The translations under genes and the position numbers were made by a program. Of a DNA stretch of 64,000 bases, positions 1 to 12,141 are shown piece after piece. Source of the DNA: Limonium bicolor (lineage: Eukaryota; Streptophyta; Magnoliopsida; Caryophyllales; Plumbaginaceae); assembly GCA_023374045.1 (NCBI GenBank), contig CM041776.1, forward strand, positions 478,257,375 to 478,321,374, given 5' to 3'. Within the stretch, counting starts at the first letter, position 1. Each line of letters begins with the position of its first letter. The notes under the pieces were generated by a model, which saw nothing but the letters and a program-made list of their open reading frames with translations, was not told the DNA's origin and did not search any database.

Positions 1-331
1 TCCACCAAGTGGCTGCATCCTTCAGATGGAAAGCAGCAGTGGCGACCTTCTTGTCGTCAGGTACTTGTAAAGCTTCGTAGGCCTTCTCATGTTCAACAAT
101 GTAACGCTCCAAAGCTACGGGGTCTGGTTCCCCAGAATATGTAGGTGGTCGGGTCTCGCTAACTGACTTCAGCCATTCGTTTCCCTGGGCTGTGGCGGGT
201 GGGCTGGTGCTCCTCCTATCTGAGTACCCAGCTGTGCAAGAACGGCTGCAACCGTCTCAGCAACTCCTGGAATGCCGGGGTCACCGCCTCCCACCTCTGC
301 CAGTACCACGCCCTCTAGTACCACCAGACAT
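1..331 (-). pseudogene. Ele-1 gag fragment (Ty3/gypsy, Tekay/Del-like), cut by window edge
   Basis: Read on the minus strand from an ATG at 331-329, this encodes the start of a chromovirus-type Gag, the capsid precursor that packages retrotransposon RNA. The first residues are Gly/Arg-rich (MSGGTRGRGTGRGGRR). A one-base frame change follows, and then comes a stretch containing GIPGVAETVAAVLAQLG and a Pro-rich linker, ending at the window edge with DAATWW, the conserved Trp pair of the retrotransposon gag domain. The same order (Gly/Arg head, GIPG, VAAxL, Pro linker) appears in the Ele-12 gag at 51043. The ATG is immediately preceded by an acceptor-like ACAG, as in Ele-12. Protease and pol would lie left of the window. 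The frame change makes this copy look non-functional. Confidence 0.75.
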
Positions 332-556
332 CTGTAGTACATATGTCACATAAATACTCGGTAATTACCGTACCCAACAATAGATATTAAATTGCCATAA
401 GGCTAACCTGTCCGCAATTTGCGTTACTAGACACAGTATCTTTTCTAAGGCGAATCGTCCCGTACTTCCAAATTTTTCCCATAATTTCCAAGTCCTAAGC
501 TCACTGTCTTAACCTATTATCTCGTCATCAGAGCGTACTCCGCTCTGATACCACTT
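332..556 (-). promoter_or_regulatory. Ele-1 untranslated leader with primer-binding site
   Basis: This is the short leader between LTR and gag of the minus-strand element. The complement of 542-553 reads TGGTATCAGAGC, the standard site complementary to the 3' end of initiator tRNA-Met used to prime reverse transcription. It lies 3 bases from the LTR end. The palindrome around it (GAGCGTACTCCGCTC) recurs in the other Tekay-like elements of the window. Confidence 0.8.
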
Positions 557-978
557 TGTAACCCCTCTCCATAATCATGATATAATCCCTCACGTAGCAA
601 TAATTAAAACGTCTCGCAGCGGAAAATAAACAACAATTACAAAACTCACTCGGGTGTCACCGGCCATTACTTCGCCATGCGAGCAACGTAGCCAAACTAC
701 ATCCAACTTCAAAAATAAACAAACTGCTAACCGCAGTGATACACGAGAACTCCTATACATCATACTAAATCCATAAATCATAAACATCGCAAGTGAGCGT
801 CTACCCAAACCTGAATATACACAACCTCCACCATATTACAATTCACCATCCTCATGCGCACAACATCTCCATGTGTATAGCAAAGCAAAACTCCAATTAC
901 TCTGTACCTCTTCAGCTCAGACATTGATCAACAACCTGTAATGGTGTAGTATCATCGATAGACGCTGAGTATGCCGGG
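557..978 (-). mobile_element. Ele-1 LTR, right-hand (U5) part, minus strand
   Basis: The LTR terminus here reads TGTAACCCC, the complement of the usual ...GGGGTGTTACA end of this family with a small change. It abuts the primer site of Ele-1. The LTR is interrupted at 978 by Solo-2 and resumes at 4938. A CAG|GT site with flanking dyads typical of the family lies on the minus strand near 935. Total LTR length without the insertion is about 5.6 kb. Confidence 0.8.
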
Positions 979-2888
979 TGAAATACCCCGTATTAAACAG
1001 TGATTAATTAGGCTAATTATATTTTTAAGGCTTAATTACACTTAAATAAATACGAGGGAACAAATCCCGAAGAAAACGGACCTTTAAAATGGGTTAAAAG
1101 CATAAACGAACCTTGAAGCGCGTTTTTCGAGGAAACCGGAAACGCGACTTTAAGCGGGTCAAATAGACTCGTAATAATTTTGGTCAACTAAATAATCACT
1201 AAGAAATTTAGTGGAGCTTTAGAACCAAAAATTAATTAAACGAGAAAATTCCGGAAAACGGGGGTACCGTTAGTAAAAACTGTAACAACCGGTAAGTTGT
1301 GGGGTGAGGATGCAAATAAAGAAACTTAGTGTGTCCACTTTTGTAAATAAAAGTTAAAAATCTGGAGGAAGGGTGTGTGTGGGGCGATTTTAGTAGTCTC
1401 TCTCCCTCTCTTTATTGTTCCTAATTCACTAGAGGACAAAGGAAATAAGTAAAAAGACAAACAAAACTCTCTCTCCTCTACCCATCCCCCTCTCTCACGA
1501 TTTCTCTCTCTCCCTGCGCTCTCTTCTTCTTCCTTCAGCCCCTCAATGGCGATTTGAAGAGCATGTGCAGCCCTCCTCTTCTCCTCCAGTTTTGAGTGAC
1601 CAAACCACCTCCAAATGCAATAAAAATCACACCACTAGAATCCCCTTGGTAAGGAGAGCACTTTCATCTTTCCAAAAATCGAAAAAGACCATTTTCGTTT
1701 TTGAGGGTTGTCTCCATTTGAAGATCCAAGTCCACCATTAGAAGCACCTTCACTTCCTTGTTACTTTGAGGTAAAAAGAAATTCGAAAATCCATGGTTTC
1801 TAGCCCTTGTTTGCATTATAAGAATTTTTGGATTTTGAACTTCTTGTTCCTTGTTTGCTTCAGCCGATTTTGGCTTCTTGTTGGGCTAGGAATCTTGTTC
1901 TTTCACTAGTCAAGAACTTCATCTACTCATTTGAAGGTAACACCCTTTTCTAAACCCTAAAACTTGAATTCTAGGGTTAGTATAGAATGAAATACTAAAT
2001 GGTATTGTGTATGTATTATGTGCTGTAGCACTTTGTGTGTGGGAACCCTATTGGGACCGAGAAAGAAAGAGAAAAGGAGAAGGAGAAGAAAGAAAGAAAA
2101 AAAAAGACTAGCAAGACAAGGTAATTACTCTTGCCTTGAACTAGTTGGTATTGTGTAATGTAACAGTTTTTGAGTAAGTAAAATGAGTGTTGTATTTGAG
2201 TAATGAGTAGTAGTAATGTAGTAGTGTATTGAAGAAGAGAATGTAACAGTTTTTGAAGTTTTAAATGATGTTTAAAACTTGGGAAAACATTGGGTATTGA
2301 ATGGGTATGTGTGCAGGATTTTATTGTTGTTGTGTTGTATTAAAATGTGAGTATAACGTATTGATAAACAGTGGTGAGAATAGAACTATGTGAGCTGAAA
2401 TAATGTGTGGAGTATGTTAAGAATATAGGGGACTATGCCCAAATTTGTGTAGAAAGATGAGGACTTAAATGGTTTTAGAAGAGGAAGTATTTGGAGAGTT
2501 TAGAAAGAGTGTTTTGTAGCTTGTAACAGATTTTGAAAGAGGTATGTTAAGGGAAGGGAACTAGGATGTGAGTGGTGTATTTGGGATGCTAAGAATAGCA
2601 TTAGTTGAAGGAGTATTGGAGTGTAAGGGTTGAGATGAAAATCTGTAGCATGATAGAGTAAACAAAAGTCGTAGCATTAGTGAAATACAAACTAGCATAA
2701 GTGTTGTGAAGAAGTGAGGAAAAATGTATAAGTGGAAGTAAGGATTAAGTACTAAGTTTGAGGAATGAATTAGCACGATTTGGAGTGTTTAATTTGTATT
2801 GGAACATGTTAGGATGTATGTAGGAGAATTGGGGAACAATGGGTGAAATTGGAATTGAAAAACAAGGTCTGTAGCAGATTCTGCTACC

Positions 2889-3236
2889 GACCGACCCAAG
2901 TCTGGGTCGGACCGTGGGTCGTCGGAGCTGAAGAAATGAAAATAAACCTCTCGGAATGGACCGACCCAGGAGCCGTGGGTCGGACATGGGTCGGTCGGAC
3001 TCGAATTTTCTGTTGTCGAAGTTTCGCACTTCGACCGACCCAGAGGTGGGTCGGTCGGTGGGTCGGTCGGAGCTTGGACAATGGGACTGAAACTCTCGGC
3101 AATGGACCGACCCAGAGAGGTATGGGTCGGTCGGAATGGTTCTGGGTCGGTCGGGAGAAATTTCAAAGACGAAACCTTACTGGAATGGACCGACCCAGGG
3201 TTTTGGGTCGGTCGGTGGGTCGGTCGACCCATAACT
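2889..3236 (+). repeat. Inverted-repeat array of Solo-2 (five GACCGACCC units)
   Basis: Five units each start GACCGACCC and close with its complement GGGTCGGTC, forming short hairpins. The starts are near 2889, 2959, 3033, 3105 and 3188, a spacing of 70-83 bp. Spacers of roughly 35-50 bp end in a conserved GGAATG or similar just before the unit. Two or more extra GGGTCGGTCGG half-sites follow some units. The array ends in GACCC and a poly(A) tract (3240-3254). Confidence 0.9.
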
Positions 3237-4381
3237 TACAAAAAAAAAAAAAAATGTTTTAATTATATGATTATAGCAATCATATATGTATATGCCTATA
3301 TACCTATATGCATATATATGTAGTAGTACACCATTAATGAGGTAATAATGGTAAGAAAGTAAGTAGATGAGTAATGAAACAATGTAAGAAGTAATAAGGA
3401 AGAGAATGGTTTTACAACCGAGTAAGAATGTAATAAAGTAGTAAGTATGCATTGCAAGTAGCAAAGAAGGAGTAAGTTAGATCAATAATAGATCATTGAT
3501 CATACTACTTCATGTATGTATAGGAAATCAAATAGTTGATCTCCCAAGGACCCGGTAGTACGTAAGCGACGGTGAACGGTATGATTTCTTCATGCCCTGT
3601 ATCCTAACTTGGTTACCCCGATTTGTGTGTTTATGTGATCACCAACAAGATAAATGCATGAACCGGATATATATTGCACATAATTGTGTTTGAAACTATA
3701 TTGTTCTTGTTATTGCCCTTGAACATTTAGTTTGTATAATTCATGAAATGAATGAATGGAAATGGAGTGTATGTGCAAGTATGAGTACTTGTGTATTGTA
3801 TGTATGTATGGAAAGTAAGTATGGACTTCTACTAATTCCTAACAACCTAACTCCTAACATGAGTAATGAGTAATGGAATGAGTAGAAGCCCGATATAGTT
3901 TCGGCCACGCGTGAGGATAAGGAACCACAAGAGGTTGGAACCGAATCCTGGCTATGATCTTTTCCTTGGACCAATTCCCTTTGTATGGGTAGCATCCTGG
4001 ATTAGTGTGCCATCTTAAAGCCCGGTGGTGGGAGATAGTACTCCCTGCCCGGAGGTCATACCGACTTAACTGGAAGTAAGTATGTAAGTATGTAAGTATT
4101 GTAATGTATTGGTCTTGACTATTGTAAGTCATTGACCCGGAGTAAAAGAGTATTGAACATCCGATTAACCCGGGTGTGTAATAAGGCTGACTGGACCTTT
4201 GTATGTATTGGAGAATTGTGTCTCCGTAATGCGGTGAGTATTCGGTAAGTATAACGGTTGACTTGTATTGTCTTCCATGCTTGTATGTATTGTATGAATG
4301 TATGCCTTGAAATGAATGTATTGAATTGTATTGTATAAAGCATGTATGTATGTATGTATGAAACGAACCGCATGTATACGA

Positions 4382-4477
4382 CCAAATAGTTGGCGTACCC
4401 TCGCTAGTACGCGGGGTATGCGGTTATCATGTTCAGCGTAAGCTGACCCCCTCGGGGAATGTTTTTACTCCACAGGT
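4382..4477 (+). promoter_or_regulatory. Hairpin block and CAG|GT site near the Solo-2 LTR end
   Basis: Several adjacent dyads occur here: CCAA-ATAG-TTGG (4382-4393), ACCC...GGGT, CAGC-GTAA-GCTG (4434-4445) and CCCC-TC-GGGG. A T-rich stretch and CACAG|GTACC follow, with the junction at 4475/4476. The order matches the blocks in LTR-3, LTR-9, LTR-11 and Ele-12, although the stems differ. Confidence 0.65.
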
Positions 4478-4937
4478 ACCCGCGAGGCGTGATGGTAGAG
4501 TAAGGGCAGCATGTGATTCTTTTTGAATGTAGTTGGTAGTATTGAAATAGTGTACCGAGTTGTACACGGCTAGAGCCTTTTGAGTAGCCGGTGTACCATG
4601 TGGTACACCTTTTTGGGATGATGACTTTTACTTGGATAGTAAGGAGAGGTTGTATAAACTCTTCATTTATGGGGAACATTGGATTGTAATTCATATAATT
4701 TGGTATACTCGGTAATCAATTGTAATCTAAGTATATGGTATTGTAAAGTAAGTAGAATGTATTTGCTTATCCTAATCGTCAGACCGAGATGGTAAGTAGT
4801 GTAGCCTTGTTGATCTTGGATGGTTAACGGCATTGTATCACCCGCCGGGAGTAAGTAAGTATTCCGCTGCAATCCTGGTAATTATGAGCATGATTAGAGG
4901 AGTAAGAAAGGATTAGCGGTTGGGGTGTTACACCGGG

Positions 4938-7900
4938 CCTGGACCCTAATGGTCACTTGTCATTTTAACCATCTTATTATTAGGTCGGTTTCATGCTTTA
5001 CCATTTTACAGTTATAACAATACTGTAACAAACCTGTATAATACACATATTCACCCATCCAAATACTCATAGACATTCAACCATCCATCCAATCCACAAT
5101 CATTTAATAACACAATCCACAATAATATATCGAACGTATCAAACAATAACAATATAATGTACAATGTACATTCGCCGTAGCGTACAATGTTCATATTTAA
5201 TTTACCTTAGCCTTGTAGGCTCCATCCAACCATCAACACACAATAGAATAACCACAAGTATAACCAATGAACAACAAAGCGAAACAAGTATCAAGTCTCG
5301 TCCATGGTATTGTTCGCCACTGTATAAGTCTCAATTGTTTTAGTTGTTCAGTTATACCTAGTGACAATGTCTTGTTAAAACGACATGTCTCTAGTTACCC
5401 ATATATTATGACGGGTCACCCACGGCAGTAGCCACTCCAACGGTAGAGTCTCCGACCAACGAGCCATTCTAGCTCACGGGAAATTTTCTTGATACTTACG
5501 GACCTGTACGCGGACATCCTGGTATCGTTTTTGTGATCACAGCGTGCACCAAGAGCCACATCCTCTTGGCTTTACTTCCATTCCATTAATTAATTAATTA
5601 TACCATCGCATCGCATTACCAAATTTTCTAACACAGCAGACTAAGGTCATTAGTCCAATCCGGAGTCTGTAAACTCGGGATCCAGTGCTAGATACAAGAG
5701 CGGCATATAGAAAGGCCAATGCTCCGTATAAAAGTCTCAGATAATATGTATATGTTATTATCATAGTGCTACAACGTTTTACTTACGTTCCTTATATTTC
5801 ATATAAGATAGCACCATAGTCGCTAGTTCGTTTTATATATAGGTTCATATATACGAACCAATACTGTTAACTCAACAACAGTAAATAATAAGCAGCTATA
5901 ATACAATTCATGCATATTAATTAACACATTCAGACAAACAATCTTATCACAGATCACACAGAAGTCTGAACTGAGGAAGTCCTCGGAGACAATCAGAGAC
6001 TCATAACAACATACAAGTTATATCAACCAAATCCGAGCCCAAGGAGCAACCTTAGGACAACTCGGATCAAACCCCTTTACATACCGTTCACCCTGATTGT
6101 ATTACGGTGGAGTATGAATCAGCAAGATCCTATGCTCCGTGTAGTCCGCTAGCTCGTCGAGCGTCTTGTCAGAAGTACAATCTAAACGGTAATAAACTAT
6201 AAGTCAGTCTCCATGACTAACTACATCCGGTATTTCCGAATAATAAGTAACCCCGACAGTTCACCCCTGTTTTCTACAGTTGTTCGTTACGGGTTTCTCT
6301 AAAACAGTCGGTTTTGTTACTTAAACGCGTACGTCATAACATTTCAACTGTTAAGTTTAATTCGTTGTATTTCTTTTTAATCTTGTCCACCATCTAGCTT
6401 AGGTACATATCCTATAGTTGCATGTATTCATGCATGATTGTAGTACATTATTATTTTTTTGTATTGTATCCAAAACTCATAACTTATAGTTCATAACTAT
6501 ATATATATTTTTTTAAATAACCACCACCATTAAATCATATGGTTTCCAACCAATATCTATATCCACCTTATATACATTATCCTTGTGCATGTATATATTT
6601 ACCACGTAGGTAATTCCCATGAGTTTAATAGACTCTTATATCATATGTTACATTTTATCATCTTATGTTAGATGATTATTCCCATTAGTTGTATTGTATT
6701 GTACAACTTATATTAATTGTTATCCTAATATTATGTAACATTTTATGTTGTACATTTACAACTCCTAAGGTTTATTCCATAAATACCTTAGTTTATAAAT
6801 CCCATTCATTTATAGTTTGTCATTATTTTATGTGAGTACCCTTCCTTATATTAATTCCATCTAACCCATATAATTGTTATAACATTTATAACATTATAGA
6901 CCTTAGTCTAAAATTCATTTTCCAACTCTTATTAACTCGGTATAGCCCTTAACTTTATTTAAATTCCGTTTGACCACATAACATCATGTAATGTTATACC
7001 ATATTCTAATATCATTTGACATGATATTCTTATTTCCTTTAATTAATAACCTATGGTTTTTATACAAACTATTTATTATTGCCGCATGGGCACCATATCA
7101 AAACCATATTCCTTTTCATAAATCATAGTTTTCCTTTATTTACAAAATCACCCCTTAATTTATACCATGTTATATATTCCATTTAATATAACATTTCTAA
7201 CTTATAAAAAGGGTATAACCTATGGTTATTTTTTTATAAATTCCGAACAGCCTTGTGCTATTCTATAATTGCCATTTGGCCCTATTTATAACATATAGTT
7301 TACCATATCATTAAAACTATATTTATACACATAACTTATTAAATTCTCTTAATAATTCTAAAAATCACCAAATTCCACCAAAGGGTTATAATTATCCTTA
7401 TTAACCCATATACTTTCGATATTTACCATTCCACCATCTATTTTTCTCCAAAGTGTCATAATGACATAATAACTATATATTATACATATATAGTTCATTT
7501 TAATTCCAAAATCCATCAAATAAATTCCTAAAAATTCCTAATAGCCCATGGGTGTTTAAAATACCATTACACCCTTTATTTTCGGTAATAACATATTTAC
7601 CATATGTTATGAAAATATTACCTTAAGATACTTATCTTATTATAACACCTTAAATAAGTTATCTAACTTATTTATTTTGGTCAAAACCTAGCATATGGTC
7701 AAGGTTGACCTCCTTAATATTTCCTTGACTATTAATTTCCTTTATTCACGGTTTGTACCCATACTTTTCAAAAATTACCATTTAACCCCAAAACTTCATA
7801 AAATCTTATAAACTTTATTTTAACTCCTTTTTACTTCTAATTTTCGGCCTTATCATTCTAAAGCCCCAAATTTAATTTAATTACACCATAACCCCTCATT

Positions 7901-10124
7901 CTTTTCGGTAATTATCTTTCACAAACTTAACTTACTTAAAAGCTTGTAAATGCATAAATAAAATGGCCTAAAATACATGGCCTTATTACAAACATTGTCT
8001 TGCAAAATAAATTACACATAAATGTCCCAAAAATACATATAGATTTCGGCCTCACCACACACCTTTTATTTATTTACCAAACTTCCACATAATGTCTTAA
8101 ATTTGACAATTATGCTTGTTTAACTAGTTATAAAATTTATTAAACCATTCCTTAAACATTTTAAGGTCAAACAAGACCTTATTTTTCTTCTTCACTCACG
8201 GCAATAATATTAGAGATAGCTTAGAACATTTTAACTTAGCAAAGTTAATGTTTAAGTGATTTATACCTTGATTTAGTTAGGTAAATCCTTGTTTGGATTC
8301 GCCACCTTAAGGAGAATTTCTCCAAAGCTACTCTTACATGTTTTCAAACAGAAAACAAGGCCTAGTTAGTCTCCAAGCAAGATCTAACCATAAGAAGTAA
8401 TTTAAGTCATGAAAATCATGGATTTTTACCTTAGATCTTCAAGCTTGACATAGATCTACTTCGGCCCTATTTTTCCAGAAGAGAAAGAGTATCAAAACAC
8501 TCTCAAGAACAAGGTATAAAACCGTGGTGAATTAGCTTGGAAGATAGCTAAGTTTTACCTTGTTTAAGATGCCAAAAATGGTGTTTTTGGCTTGGATCTA
8601 GCTACTCCTTGTATCTTGGTATACCAACTGAATCTACATGAAAAGGAGAAGAAAATAAGGCTAGGAACAAAGTTTCACAGCCGAATTTGAAGGGAATCAA
8701 AAGATATGAGCTTAAAGCACATTTTTACCTTAAATGGTCAAGACTTGAACTTTCCTCCTTAGATCTGGTTATGGCCGAAACTAACACTTCCTTTAACCTC
8801 AAAACACTCTACATAGATGTATAGAACGGTTGGAGTCTAGATCAATCGAAAAAGGAAAGAAAGATGAAGAAAATGGGCATTTTTATGCCTTAGGAGCTTA
8901 CCTAGAGCATGAACTCTCATCAATGGTGCTTGGAGTGCTTACCTACGGTTGAGAGGAAGCCAAGGAGAGAGTTTGGCCAGGAGTCCCACGGTTGGAATGG
9001 GACTAATGAGAATGAATGACCTAATTTGCTTAAAACACATTTTTTGCATTTTTTATGATTTAAGTGACTTGGTGACTCATCACCAATTGATTGGTGTTGA
9101 TAATTGAAGGGAAATTCGGTGGAGACAATGACAAGGGGCAGCCGTCCTTGATTGACAAAGGTAGGGTATGATTGATTCAAATTTGAATAAAAATGAAGTA
9201 ATATGTTACTTTAATCTTATAAGTGAAAGATGACTCATCTTGTTTTGTCTTGTACTTGCTTGGAGTGCCGTGTAATAAGGAAGGAAGGAGGCTCCAACGG
9301 CTGCACTCACATGGGGGAAGCAAAAGGTGAGACAAGTTTTGTTTTTATAAGGTAAAGTTAACTTTTTGTTATTTTATGCAAAAGTAAGGTGGAATAAATA
9401 ATTGTCACATGGGTTTTGTCTATTGGTCTATTAAGAGACCCTCTTCATCGATTTTGAGAGGTCCACTTCGTGGTCAATGGTCAACATTGACCAACTTAGT
9501 CAATGTTGACCCAAACGGGCCCCACTTTAGGGTTTTATTAATATTTTAATATTAAATTTGTAAAAATTTGTAAATTCTTGGAATTAAATTCCTAATATGA
9601 TATAATATGATATTTTTATTATTTAAAGGTAATTATAACCTTTTAGCCCATTTAAAACCAATTTAGAAGGCGATTACACAAAAACGTGCTTTAAGGAGTT
9701 TTAGTGCACATTTTGTGTCGCAAGGTGTTTCTGGGCTTGGTTTTCTTTGAAAAAGGTTTTGTTGTGTTCCTTACATGATATTTGATCATGGTATCCAATT
9801 TTATATCATTTAGAGGTCATTTGATTTTTAAGGTTCCTTAGAGCACCTTTTTGCCCTTTTTGACCTTGAAGCATGAAAGTGCTTGTTCTTTGTGTTGGGT
9901 GTTGTCCAACGATTGTAATATGTGTAATGTGTTAATATACTTAGGACAAATTTTTAGGTCCTAGGTTATTCATTTGGGTATTTATTTACCCTTAACAGTC
10001 AAAGGGTGCAACATCTTGTTTTGTGTTGACCGCTGTTGTTCTCAGTTGACTTTTAAGGCATTTTTAGGCCTAAATTAATGTAATTAAATATTTAATCCAT
10101 GTTTAATAAATTTGGGGTATTTCA
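4938..10124 (-). mobile_element. Ele-1 LTR, left-hand (U3) part, minus strand
   Basis: This is the continuation of the Ele-1 LTR after Solo-2. It ends at 10124 with ATTTGGGGTATTTCA, the complement of the family start TGAAATACCCC. The segment is AT-rich, especially 6400-8200. Sequence near 9700-9790, read on the minus strand, matches the first 350 bp of the Ele-12 LTR (AACCAAGC..., ACAAAATGTGC...). Small dyads occur near 7252 (GAACAGCC...), 7384 (GGGTTA...TAACCC), 7453 (TGTCA-TAA-TGACA) and 7545 (CCCATGGG). No coding region is supported; the longest reading frame (86 codons near 9000) has no recognisable motif. Confidence 0.85.
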
Positions 10125-10650
10125 TTAGGAGTCGTTTTGAAGAAAAAGAGTGAGTTTAAGGTGTCCTTGAGAATTAGAATGACTTAGGCATTATCATGGA
10201 GGAATTAGGAATCAAATGAGTGTTTTTGGGATACACCAAAGTCATTTTGGGATTGTGTTAAGAGTTATGCAAATTTTGATAAACAATGAGAAAATAAGGT
10301 GTTGTATGGAGGAGGTATAAACTTGTGAAGGAACTTCAAGTAGTTGCATAAAAGAATTTTAGATGGTGAAAGATGCTTGGGAGATGATGTTATAGTGGTG
10401 AGAAAACATTTTGGCATAGTGGCTATTATAGGTATGAAACACCACTTAGAAACCTAGTGAAAAACATTACAAGTGTTAACATTTTTACAAGAAAATGCTT
10501 AATGGCTAAAGTGAATTTTGGTGAGTGATTTAAGGAGTTTAGTGGATGGCTAAATGTGTGTTTGAAGTGCCCAAATGAGGTTAGAACATACTAGGATTAT
10601 AAGGTTAAGTTTGGAGTCAAATGGGCAATTAAAAACAAAGGTCTGGTGCA

Positions 10651-10981
10651 GACCGGCCTTGGGGACCGGACTTGCAAGGTCGGTCTAGCCCAGTTTACCC
10701 AGCCAGAAAAGTTTCTGGAATGGACCGACCTTGGGGGACTGGACTTGCAAGGTCGGTCGGGTTTGTATTTTGTGTACGGATTGAGTCTCTGGAATGGACC
10801 GACCTTGGGACCGGACTTGCAAGGTCGGCCATGCCTAAATGTTTGTACGGGAATTGTTTCTGGAATGGACCGACCTTGTGGACCAAACTTGCAAGGTCGG
10901 TCGGGGTAAAATGTTCAAACGGTAATATGTTCTGGAATGGACCGACCTTGGGTAAGGTCGGTCGGTAAGGTCGGTTGACCC
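10651..10981 (+). repeat. Inverted-repeat array of LTR-3 (five GACCGACCTT units)
   Basis: Units start at 10651, 10723, 10797, 10868 and 10940, a period of 71-74 bp. Each begins GACCGACCTTGG and closes CCGGACTTGCAAGGTCGGTC, forming a hairpin. Spacers end in CTGGAATG. The last unit is shortened and ends in GGTTGACCC followed by an A/T-rich run. The stem differs from Solo-2 but matches the second array of LTR-11. Confidence 0.9.
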
Positions 10982-11162
10982 AAAACTTTTTTAAAAAAAC
11001 TTTAAGTTCTAAAGATGTTAATTGGTATTATGGTATGCCATTAAGAGGGTAATGATGGTTAGGAAGATAAGGACCTAAGGGATTAAGTTGAGTTAAAGCT
11101 TAAAACGTTAAGGTTAAGCTTGTAAGATTAAGTTGTAAGAACTTAAGAGGTGTTAAGGGGGG

Positions 11163-11399
11163 TGTTGGTTTTATTGATTTGAAAATATTTATTATTAATT
11201 TGAAATTAATTATTGTTTAGTCTTCTCAAGAATAATAGATTTTGTAGGAGTTTGTTGGGGGGTTGTTAGTACAACTTTAAATAAATTAAATTAGGAATAT
11301 TAGCCTATAAAAGGATATGTATTTTATCAGTATTGAATGCAAAACAAAGTCGTATTGTTATTCCTTTAGTCTTTTCTCCCAATTCTTATTTTGCCAACA
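11163..11399 (+). repeat. Mini-4 5' LTR
   Basis: The 237-bp LTR runs TGTTGG...CCAACA. A TATA box (TATAAAAGG) lies at 11306-11314, a plausible promoter for the element. Confidence 0.92.
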
Positions 11400-11412
11400 T
11401 GGTATCAGAGCC
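11400..11412 (+). promoter_or_regulatory. Mini-4 primer-binding site
   Basis: TGGTATCAGAGCC directly abuts the 5' LTR and is complementary to the 3' end of initiator tRNA-Met. Confidence 0.92.
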
Positions 11413-11537
11413 AGATAGAGGGAAGAAATCAATGCAGATTTCTTTCTGATTGCTGAGGTCCAAAAAAAAAGTTCTCATATGCTTTTCTTCGTAAGTTTTT
11501 AGTCATAAGTATTCTTAGGTTGTGTTTTTGAGTTTGA

Positions 11538-11894
11538 GTGATGACATTAAATTTCAATATTCCTATTATAGTTTTTAGTGGCAAGAATTATCATTCATGG
11601 GCCATTCGAATGGAGTCATATCTACGAACTTTCAATTTGTGGGAAGTCGTGGAAACCGATTTTGAGCCTGCATCTCTGCTGTCAAATCCATCAGCTACAC
11701 AGACAAAAAGATATGAAGAAGAAATAATGAAGATTCCAAAGATGTTATCTTGCATACATTCGGCTGTGTCTGAAGAAGTTTTCACTAGCATAATGGCGTG
11801 TGAATCTGCAAAAGAAGCATGGAAGACGCTTCAGGAAGAATTTGAAGGTTTGGTGCTGAACAAGCTCAGACGAGTAACAAAGAAACTGAGATGA
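11538..11894 (+). CDS. Mini-4 truncated Copia Gag (118 aa)
   Basis: The reading frame opens with an ATG 126 bp after the primer site. It encodes the N-terminal part of a Ty1/copia Gag (UBN2-like): FSGKNYHSWAIRMESYLR near the start, then LSCIHSAVSEEVFTSIMACE, then AKEAWKTLQEEFEG. Family members continue for roughly 200 more residues to a CCHC knuckle, but here the frame ends shortly after EEFEG in a Lys/Arg-rich tail. The protein therefore keeps the N-terminal helical domain and lacks the nucleic-acid-binding knuckle. It may assist packaging or may simply be a relic of an internal deletion. The LTRs and primer site around it are well preserved. Confidence 0.8.
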   Translation: MMTLNFNIPIIVFSGKNYHSWAIRMESYLRTFNLWEVVETDFEPASLLSNPSATQTKRYEEEIMKIPKMLSCIHSAVSEEVFTSIMACESAKEAWKTLQEEFEGLVLNKLRRVTKKLR

Positions 11895-12141
11895 CTCAGT
11901 TCGCAGAAGGAAATTTGTTTTAGAAGTAAGGAGAGAAGTGCTCCTACGTTATTGGTGAGATGTGCACCATAATTGCTGAAGAAGATGAGAAGTGCATCTG
12001 GATTTTAGGAGAGAAGTGCTCCGTGGATTTTGGGAGAGAAGTGCTCCGTGAAAAAATTTGAAGATTGAAGAGACGTGCTTCAAATATTTTTATTTAGTTT
12101 GTTAAGATGTTTTTTTAGAGAATTTTCAAATCAAGGGAAAG

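Larger units (their letters stand above)
979..4932 (+). mobile_element. Solo-2: solo LTR of a Tekay/Del-like retrotransposon
   Basis: The 3954-bp sequence starts TGAAATACCCC and ends GGGGTGTTACA, the same termini as the Ele-12 LTRs. It is flanked by the 5-bp duplication CCGGG (974-978 and 4933-4937). No internal region or second LTR follows, so this is a solo LTR, normally produced by LTR-LTR recombination after insertion. It lies opposite in orientation to the Ele-1 LTR it interrupts. Inside are a pyrimidine-rich leader-like stretch (about 1395-1520), several AG|GTAA donor-like sites (about 1768, 1937, 2118), the inverted-repeat array at 2889-3236, GTAT microsatellite runs (3770-3830, 4080-4100, 4340-4360) and the hairpin block at 4382-4477. 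No protein-coding capacity is evident. Confidence 0.93.

Noticed and set aside
2889..3236. CRISPR-like regularly spaced repeats
   Set aside because: The repeats are inverted, vary within an array, have partly conserved spacers and lie in plant LTRs. There is no cas gene.
2843..3262. 139-codon frame across the Solo-2 array
   Set aside because: It reads through hairpin repeats and exists only because of the repeated sequence; similar frames on the other strand have the same cause.
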